This document shows positions 56,949 through 64,000 of a stretch of 64,000 nt of DNA, piece after piece. The first letter of the stretch is position 1, and every line of letters begins with the position of its first letter. The stretch covers positions 1,302,001 to 1,366,000 of the forward strand of contig JAKZZE010000003.1 of the NCBI GenBank assembly GCA_024220505.1. The letters are read 5' to 3'. Made by a program: the position numbers and the translations under genes. This DNA comes from Rhizopus arrhizus (Eukaryota; Mucoromycota; Mucoromycetes; Mucorales; Rhizopodaceae). Under the pieces are notes generated by a model that saw only the letters and a list, made by a program, of their open reading frames with translations, was not told the DNA's origin and searched no databases.

Positions 56949-57958
56949 ATGACTGAAGGTTAGAGAAAGAAAAAATTTGCATTGTAATATAAAAAATGTA
57001 AGCTAATCTTTAAATTAGTTGAAATAGATTTCAAATATAGACAAAAGCATAGTGAAATTAAAAAACGTATTCGTGAAGTGGAAAGAGTATGCCTTTTTTT
57101 TTATATTCAAAGAAAATATATTTACACCCTTTATTCGACAATTAGGAAAATGATTTGCTTAATATAAAGTTGTATAAAGCACGTAAAAGTATTCGCCATC
57201 TCAAGTTGGAAAGAGGGTAAAAAAAAAGAGAGAACTATGCTTTGACCTTCATGTTAAAAAAATGATTAGTTTTCTGCTTGATAAGGTAGAAAAGTCTGGC
57301 CATCATGCCATTATGGATGATATCAGTGATCACTCGGATATTATATCAGAAATTGATGATGAATCAGATATTGTAAAAGGGACATCTTTATGTATAACGA
57401 TATCTTATATCTAAATTATAATAGATGTTTCAAAAATACCATCCTACAAAAACCAACGTTCGTTCTACCACAAATAATAAACAACAGCAGCAACGTAAGC
57501 GCAAGGATCCAAATGCACCCAAAGGCCCTGGTAATGTCTTCTTTTTATATTGTCGTATGGAAAGAGATAAAATTAAGGATGAGTGTCAAACTGAGAACTT
57601 GGGTGAAGTGACAAGGATCTTGGGACAAAAATGGAAGAGTTTGACAAAGGAAGAAAAACAGGTACAGTAAGAAACATGTTGGGCTTAATCTGTTATAAAC
57701 ATGCTTTATTAGAAATACCAAGACTTATACAAGAGAGAACTTGAAGATCATGAAGAAGCCATGAAAGCATACACGTCTGGTAATACAGCTGTCGTGGTAG
57801 ATAGTTCCGCTTCTTCACCAGCTCAATCTATTGATTATCCAAGCACGCTCATTCAATCGCATGATTCACCAGAAACCGAACCTTTCATAGAAGAGGAAAA
57901 GGAGTTGCCCTATCAGGCTCAGCAGGAACCTCCCACTATGTCATGGCAACAGGCTTAA
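56949..57958 (+). CDS. HMG-box chromatin protein with N-terminal coiled coil (Nhp10-like)
   Basis: Six exons: 56949-56958, 57019-57086, 57146-57216, 57270-57372, 57425-57661, 57713-57958; 244 residues. The first coding exon has only 10 nt. Seen: a charged coiled-coil-like N-terminus (YRQKHSEIKKRIREVERE, RGFLLDKVEKSG), an acidic stretch (DDISDHSDIISEIDDESD), a basic linker (NNKQQQQRKRKDPNAPKGPG), then one HMG box at about 109-183 (GNVFFLYCRMERDKIK ... LGQKWKSLTKEEKQKYQDLY) and a disordered Ser/Pro/Glu tail. A coiled coil before a single HMG box resembles INO80 subunit Nhp10 rather than Nhp6, which is much shorter. The box should bind and bend DNA nonspecifically. The INO80 assignment is an inference. 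Confidence 0.8.
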
Positions 57959-58105
57959 GTTTATTGTATGAATATCCCTTTTAAAATAAAAAATAGCAAG
58001 CTTATTAATGCTGTGACTTTTTGCATGTCCCTGCATTTAAAATTAAGTTTTTTTTATTTTTTTTTATTTTTTATTTTTTTTTTCACGTCTTTTAGTTGTA
58101 TTAAA

Positions 58106-58718
58106 ATGAGCTTCCTTCGATCTGCTATCAAGACTGTAAGCAAAAAGACATAGTCGTCTTATAAATGTCATTCTTCTAACCTTCTTTTTAGTCCACTTTC
58201 TTAAGACCTACTGTCAACTGGTATACTCCTTCTTTTGCTCGTTGGATTTCCACAGAAATGAAGACTCGTCTGGATAAGGTAAATGGCTAAATAAAACAGA
58301 TTTCAATCAAAGCCTAATACTAGAATTCACAGGATGTTAAGTCCAACGATGTTGTCTTGTTTATGAAGGGTACTCCTGATGCACCCATGGTAATTCTCAA
58401 AAAGATAGAGTACCTTTTTTTTTTTTTTGACATGTATTTTCTTAGTGTGGTTTCAGTCGTGCCGCAGTTCAAATTATGCAAGTACAAGGTGTTGATTTCA
58501 ACAAGGTCAATACTTACAACGTATTGGAAGATCCCGAATTAAGAGAATCCATCAAGGAATATTCTGAATGGCCAACCATTCCTCAAATTTATATCAAAGG
58601 AGAATTTGTTGGTGGCTGCGACATTTTATTAAACATGCACCAATCTGGCGATCTTGAGGATTTATTAGTTAAAGAACAAATCGTTCCTCCTGTCATTGAA
58701 GAAGAAGAAACAAAATAA
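58106..58718 (+). CDS. GRX5: Monothiol glutaredoxin 5, mitochondrial
   Basis: Mitochondrial CGFS-type glutaredoxin that passes [2Fe-2S] clusters with glutathione in the ISC pathway. Exons 58106-58135, 58192-58278, 58333-58389 and 58446-58718 give 148 residues. Seen: a presequence-like N-terminus ([20 protein letters not shown]), [20 protein letters not shown] with the active site CGFS at 59-62, the [20 protein letters not shown] glutathione-binding region and an acidic end. All key residues are present. The T-rich tract 58049-58083 lies directly upstream. Together with ISA1 at 32.4 kb, two late ISC factors occur in this window, without evidence of linkage. Confidence 0.96.
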
Positions 58719-61700
58719 AAAAGATGTCAGCAATCGTGTGTTTTATTATCTTAGTTGTTTGAACATTGAAGTCCCTTTTTCACCGTCTGTACAGTTTGAC
58801 GATCAAAGGTTTTCAATTGTTAAACAGCAGCGGTCACATTATGACCTGCTAATCTAACGAGAAGATCCCTGCTTATCAAAGTAGCTATCGTTCATTATCA
58901 TCTCTTTTACCGTAAAACGATCGATGCTGGACGACGCAATCCCTTCCTCGATCAGAATGAACTAAGAATCTTGGAATACAGCGATGGCTGAATTAAGCTT
59001 GACATTTTCATTAAATGCTGTGTTTTCAGTATAATACAGGTTTTGATGATAAGCATAGGTGGACAGTAAGTAGCTTCCATAGGTCTAGTTCCGCTTGGTT
59101 GCATGAAACCTAATCCTACATGTATGGCCAGCGCATGTCAATTGTTTGACTTATAAACTTGCCAATTCTCAGGGAGCCTTTTTTATTTGTTTTTCAGTGA
59201 ATAACCTGTACATCTGAAACCAATGCTTGCAAAGTAGGTTCTCTTGGGCCAAGTTCCCAGAGCATAATGTAAATGGCATGCTCCTTAGTACTCTGTATAA
59301 GGAAATATAGGTTTAACCGCAAACCTATAATGTCGCAGTCATAGAAATGTGCTAAATATTATATTGATTGATCCTCTGACACAGAAAAAAAAAAAAATCT
59401 ACAAGCTTATCTCGGTCCCAAATGAATTTGGTAACCAAGTTGATGGTAAATTGAAAGTGGTATTCTGTTGTGAAACTCAAAACACGGTTTAATGTGTGTG
59501 CTTAATGGATACTTTGCTGTTACCAAACTATGTCAACTGCAGCCAACAGAAAAGGGCCTGTTGGACTCACAAGCGCTGTGAGTATAATTATCTAAACAGA
59601 TAAAATTTATACCTAATATTTGTTCAATTCAATCTCTTTTTGACATATCAAATTTCATACTTTCAAAAACACATTCAAAGTAATAATTAAGCATTGCTTT
59701 GATTTTAAATCATAAAGATTTTTAATCATATAGCATTGAATGCTGTCGTTGCATGTTGCCTGATACAGCTTGTTGTTTCTGAAGGTCAAGATAGGAGCAA
59801 GTTAAAGTAGCAAAGACGCAGCGTTCGAACAGATGAAAATAGCACAAGATTAAAGCGTTGTATCAGAATTTTGGATCCTTTCTCAGACCATAGTAACAGT
59901 AAAAGCAAACAAAGTATGATAAAGGAAAGCGCAATCTGATTCTATTCAATATTGCACTTGTCCTACATATCTTAATGAATGGCAAACATTTCTAAACACA
60001 AGCTAACAATGTTGCTTTGATTTCATCCTTTATACTCAAGCATTCTCAATTATAAATCCTAAACTCATGTTTGCTCAAGTAAGAAAAGGAGAACAACAAC
60101 ATCACTGGCAAGGGCGAGTAATAACCGAGTCAAGCTCTCTCAAAGAGAAATGAGCATATCAAATTACATCAAATGAATTCGGCAGTGGGTGGCTAATTCA
60201 CTTGTCAAATTTGGCGATTTCGTGAAAAGTAAAATACATGCTTTCTGTTGGTGCAATAAAATACTTTACCACTTGTGTTTAATAAGAGCATTGGATGCTG
60301 TCAAACATTTGTATCATGAGCACTATCAGGCGTGCAGCTTCTTATTTCGTCTATTGATGGATTCTGAACTGGTATGGTAGCATCTGTGGCTGATGTTTCC
60401 TTATCCCTTAATAAAGTATTATTTGGCTTGAATGATTACTTTAATTTTTTTTTTCCTTTTGCTTTTCTGTTATGAAACCAAAGTTGCACCCAACATCTGC
60501 TGGTATTGAGCTCCTAGCCAAATTCTCCTTGACATATTTGGATAAATGATCTTTTTATTATTATAAAACGCTTCCAAGGTTCTCATTTCTTTATTTCTTA
60601 ACACTTTGCGTGATAGAGCAGACACGAAAAAGAGGTTTTTATTGTCATCATTGATGGTTATCATCTCATTCATAACACTGTCTTTTCCTTGCACTTTCGT
60701 ACAAATGACAAAGCTTTTGCAAAAGAGAATACATAAATGTATTTGACACATTTTATATCTTAATATCCTCTAATTCTCTTATTGTTTTAAATGAAAAAAA
60801 AAAATATCATTTGTTATTTCATAATTTTTAAAAACTTACACAATTGCTTTCTGAAAATTATTCAGTAAACAAGTGTTGAGTCAATTAATATATTTTGCTC
60901 AGTTAAAGGGTACTTTTTGTATATCCTTTACCTTTCTATCAGTATCCTTATTATGTGATTTGACAATAGTTGTTTGATGTATTCAATTAGATTGCTGATT
61001 ATGTGTAAATAAAATATAAACTAACATGTATTATTCTAAATTTTTTCTTTTTGTTTATTGAGAATCAGTATTCTTATGAATGTATCAAGTAGCTTCATTG
61101 TCTGATGACTTATTTATTTGTAATATGTTTGTTTTTATAGGATGTAATCATGCATAATCAATACAGATCAGTTTTTGTGTTTTTTCGTGATGGTAAATTA
61201 GCGTTCCTTGGCCCGTTATAATTTACATGATGAAATAGAAAGAAATCAATACGAGTGTATGCTGGATTTAAACATTAAATGATAATGCAAACATGGATAA
61301 CAAGAAGAATTGACTTTTCTGCGCAATCTTAAGGAGCGATACTTTAATTTTCTACACAGCTTCCTAAAGTTGTATTTGATTAAGCATGATCCAAAACAAC
61401 AATTTTTTTTTCTTTTTTCTTATATCCGGTTTTAATGACTTATCTACATCAGTTTCACTATGGTTATTGGTTTAAAGTATTAGCGAGATACAGTCAGTTC
61501 TGGCGAATCTTTAAATAAAGCCATTCGTTTGTATTGTCGTCGTGTTTCAGAAAATATCAACATTTCACTGCGGTGCTACGGATCAACACATTGTTGATCG
61601 ACAGTAGTTGAAACTTTACATAATTTTTTGTAAAAATTAATTGGGATAGACTGCTCGTTTTTGAATAAATAAAAAAAAAAGTATTCTTTATCACAGATTA

Positions 61701-63121
61701 AGGATTACTATGTAACCCAGGACAAGTATAATGAAATAAACTTACACAGCTTTATCAAGTTCGTTCAATCAATATAGCTGGTGGTTTTGAAGTTTTGACT
61801 CGAAAATTTGCTGCTTCCAACCAAATGTTGTTAAACTACCCACATTCTTGAGCCAAAACCGATCTTAATTTTATATCACTTGTCATATACACTGCTTCGT
61901 TTTGTTAAATAGAAAGCTATACTAAAAATTTGCAGTTGTCAAATTTTTATTTTGGTTACTGAACCCAATAGAATGAAATATCGAGCTTTGTATGTGCTGT
62001 GAAGATGTAAATTATGGCTTACACAGCAGTATTCTTTGCAACTGCAGGAAAACTCAGAAGCAACAAAAGCCTGGTCTCAAGGATAGCAGACAATCCGTTG
62101 ATTACTATGTAATCAAAAAAATCCTGCCAAGTCCTTCCCCAAGAGAGAAAGACTTTTATAACAGAAAAGCTAAAGGATAAGCATGAAAACTTTTATTGAT
62201 TTGGAGCCTATTTGATAGTGCCTTGCTAACTTTTTGAATGGTGTTAATGACTTAAGATTTCAATTTTCAAAGTAGATACGTTAACACTGAAGATCATGAC
62301 TTACTTTTAAAAGACCTATGTTTGGATGCATGTCCTTATTAGAGCAATCCTATTGTTTAACGATAGTGTCAAGAGTTATAGAGCATGGATTGATATTACT
62401 TTTATTATGTAGCTGACACAAGCTCATTGATGAATCAATCCTACAGAGCACAAAGGGATCTAAATGCTACTTGTCTTCATAAAGCATATAACTGTATTAT
62501 GTTGTTACACTTTGATTCAGCAAATGTGTCTTTGCTCTGGTTAAGGAATATTTACTAATCAAACACTTGCTTCATTGACATTATTTTTCTTTAAGAAAAG
62601 TGTTAATTGAGAATTATTCGGAATGCGTTCAATTCTTTCGACTTGCCCTCATACACGAAAAGAGTTTTTACATTCACATTTTGCTGACAATGTTGAATTA
62701 TGTAAAAAGGTTGCACTTTCTAATGCTACAAAAGATTTACTTTTCTGATTCCAAATAAATGGCTTGATGATAAAAAGAAGCTAAAATGAATACAGGAAGG
62801 AGCATATAAACAAATCATCAAATGTACAAACGTCAATTGAATGGCAGAAGCATCATGACTGTAAACCGGGCTTTATATTTTGTTCAATAAGATCTAGAGT
62901 CTTTGCTGTCATATCAGAAAATTAAACAAAAAGGCTTCAATTGACACCAACACATATACAAATAAAAGTAAGTGATCGTATACAGGAAAAGACTGCTTTT
63001 AGAATAAATATAAATTAAAAATAAACAAAGACCAAGATAAAGATTATCTTATGGCCATGGTATTCAATAGAAGCCATCAAGGCTTTTGTTTTTGTTTCTT
63101 TTAATTGGAAATGAAGATGTA
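58719..63121. other. 4.4-kb stretch with no recognisable gene
   Basis: AT-rich, only short ORFs (for example 60189-60380 plus, 60470-60751 minus, 61992-62180 plus), none recognised. An inverted repeat GATCAACA/TGTTGATC lies at 61581-61588 and 61592-61599. No long terminal repeats, tRNA or rRNA features were seen. It may be eroded mobile-element sequence. Confidence 0.45.
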
Positions 63122-64000
63122 TTAGGAACATGATTTTACTTTTTGCTCTCGATCAAATACCCACTGAAGCTCTACAACTTCTCTCCAGAGGCCTGTTTCT
63201 CTACCAAACGTCAAATCCACGGAAACTTTAGCCCATTCAATCCAAGTTCGAGTACCACCAGCATAGACTTTTTCTAGTTTTCTTTGTATACCGATCAATT
63301 CCATCTCCACCAGGGCGTTCCAGCAAGATCTTGCGAATATCAGACTGTGATAAGCCATCTTTGGATGGAGGGGTGGATAAAGTAGACAATAGGCAACAAG
63401 CAGGTACAGAGAACACCTTGAGGCTTCCACCCATTTGCCAGCCTTGATCCGTTCAATCAACACGTGCTCTGCACTGTGAATAGTTGAGGTAGTGAAAGCA
63501 GGCACCTGAGGCACACTGGACAGTGCCTCAATTGCCACAGGAAGTCTCTGTAACAAATTATCCTTGTCTTTTATCACATACGCTCTCAGATTCTGCTGCC
63601 GTTTTTTATCACCAATGGTTGCCGCATGCACATCCGGAAGAACGATTTTACCAATAAAGTGAGCGAAATGTGGAAGACCCATGATTTGCATTGGCGACCA
63701 AGTATCCTTTTGTTCAACAAGTCGTGACATGTTTAGCACCGACCACTCCTTGATGCATCGGCTGACCAATTCTTGACCTTGTTCTTCAGTGGGTATGATT
63801 GCATCTCCTTTTTCCAGTAAAGCGTCTATTCCGCTCAAATGACCGATACAGCGTGCACATGTACACTCGTAATCTTTGCCGAATCTCTTTTTAAGCTGCT
63901 CCGACCGTTGTTTCTTACTGTTAATCATGTCTACATACGCAATTGTAATGGGATCTCCAGGTTGAATGGTTTCTATAGTGATAAGATGCTGCTTTCCTTG
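63122..64000 (-). CDS. SMYD-like SET/MYND-domain protein (C-terminal part)
   Basis: Runs off the right edge; the frame is open from 64000 to the stop at 63122, so the Met at 63928 is internal. Seen: the end of a SET domain (TIETIQPGDPITIAYVDMI), the post-SET Cys motif (FGKDYECTCARC), then an alpha-helical C-terminal region like the TPR-type domain of SMYD proteins (WVEASRCSLYLLVAYCLLYP, YHSLIFARSCWNALVEMELI). Family members are lysine methyltransferases of histones or other proteins. The catalytic core and MYND finger, if present, lie outside the window. Subfamily is uncertain. Confidence 0.8.
   Translation of the reverse strand, partial: QGKQHLITIETIQPGDPITIAYVDMINSKKQRSEQLKKRFGKDYECTCARCIGHLSGIDALLEKGDAIIPTEEQGQELVSRCIKEWSVLNMSRLVEQKDTWSPMQIMGLPHFAHFIGKIVLPDVHAATIGDKKRQQNLRAYVIKDKDNLLQRLPVAIEALSSVPQVPAFTTSTIHSAEHVLIERIKAGKWVEASRCSLYLLVAYCLLYPPLHPKMAYHSLIFARSCWNALVEMELIGIQRKLEKVYAGGTRTWIEWAKVSVDLTFGRETGLWREVVELQWVFDREQKVKSCS

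Overview
The window is nuclear DNA of a fungus, most likely Mucoromycota (Mucorales type). It is AT-rich, introns are short (about 45-90 nt) with GT..AG ends, and intergenic gaps hold poly(A)/poly(T) and simple repeats. ATP-citrate lyase is one fused gene, whereas Ascomycota normally split it in two. I could splice most genes by hand because reading frame and conserved protein motifs agree at every junction. Species and chromosome cannot be told from the sequence alone.

Layout. 1-945 (-): 5' part of a CaCA-family Na+/Ca2+ exchanger. 1.2-2.0 kb (-): ribosomal protein eL6. 2.1-7.2 kb: gene-poor, with weak or decayed ORFs. 7.3-8.1 kb (+): secreted Cys-rich, probably GPI-anchored protein. 8.6-9.1 kb (-): small unknown ORF. 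9.2-24.9 kb is a dense block: phosphatidylserine decarboxylase, DNA polymerase delta subunit 2, EIF1AD-like protein, a small unknown plus-strand gene, lipin/PAH1, an EDEM-type GH47 protein with a PA domain, a secreted Ser-rich GPI protein, and SET2 (AWS-SET-WW-SRI).

24.9-32.3 kb is a transposon graveyard: two decayed Tc1/mariner-IS630 transposases and a four-exon Fanzor (eukaryotic TnpB-like OMEGA nuclease). The Fanzor is open and spliceable except for one nonsense codon directly before its RuvC-III Asn-Arg-Asp. 32.4-40.4 kb: ISA1-like Fe-S carrier, a Pro-rich secreted protein, a bacterial-type glycyl-tRNA synthetase and an 18-exon RIC1. 40,520-44,531 is a TA-flanked 4.0-kb element with about 450-495-bp near-identical terminal inverted repeats and a decayed MULE-type transposase. 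It sits in the short gap between RIC1 and NOT4.

44.7-58.7 kb: NOT4, a two-finger C2H2 factor, fused ATP-citrate lyase, two tiny ORFs, an HMG-box protein and the monothiol glutaredoxin GRX5. 58.7-63.1 kb holds no recognisable gene. 63.1 kb to the end (-) is the C-terminal part of a SMYD-like SET/MYND methyltransferase.

There is no metabolic cluster. The genes are mostly housekeeping: phospholipid synthesis (PSD, lipin), acetyl-CoA supply (ACL), mitochondrial Fe-S assembly (ISA1, GRX5), ER/Golgi quality control and trafficking (EDEM, RIC1), and chromatin or mRNA control (SET2, SMYD, NOT4, HMG). The unusual content lies in the two mobile-element regions.
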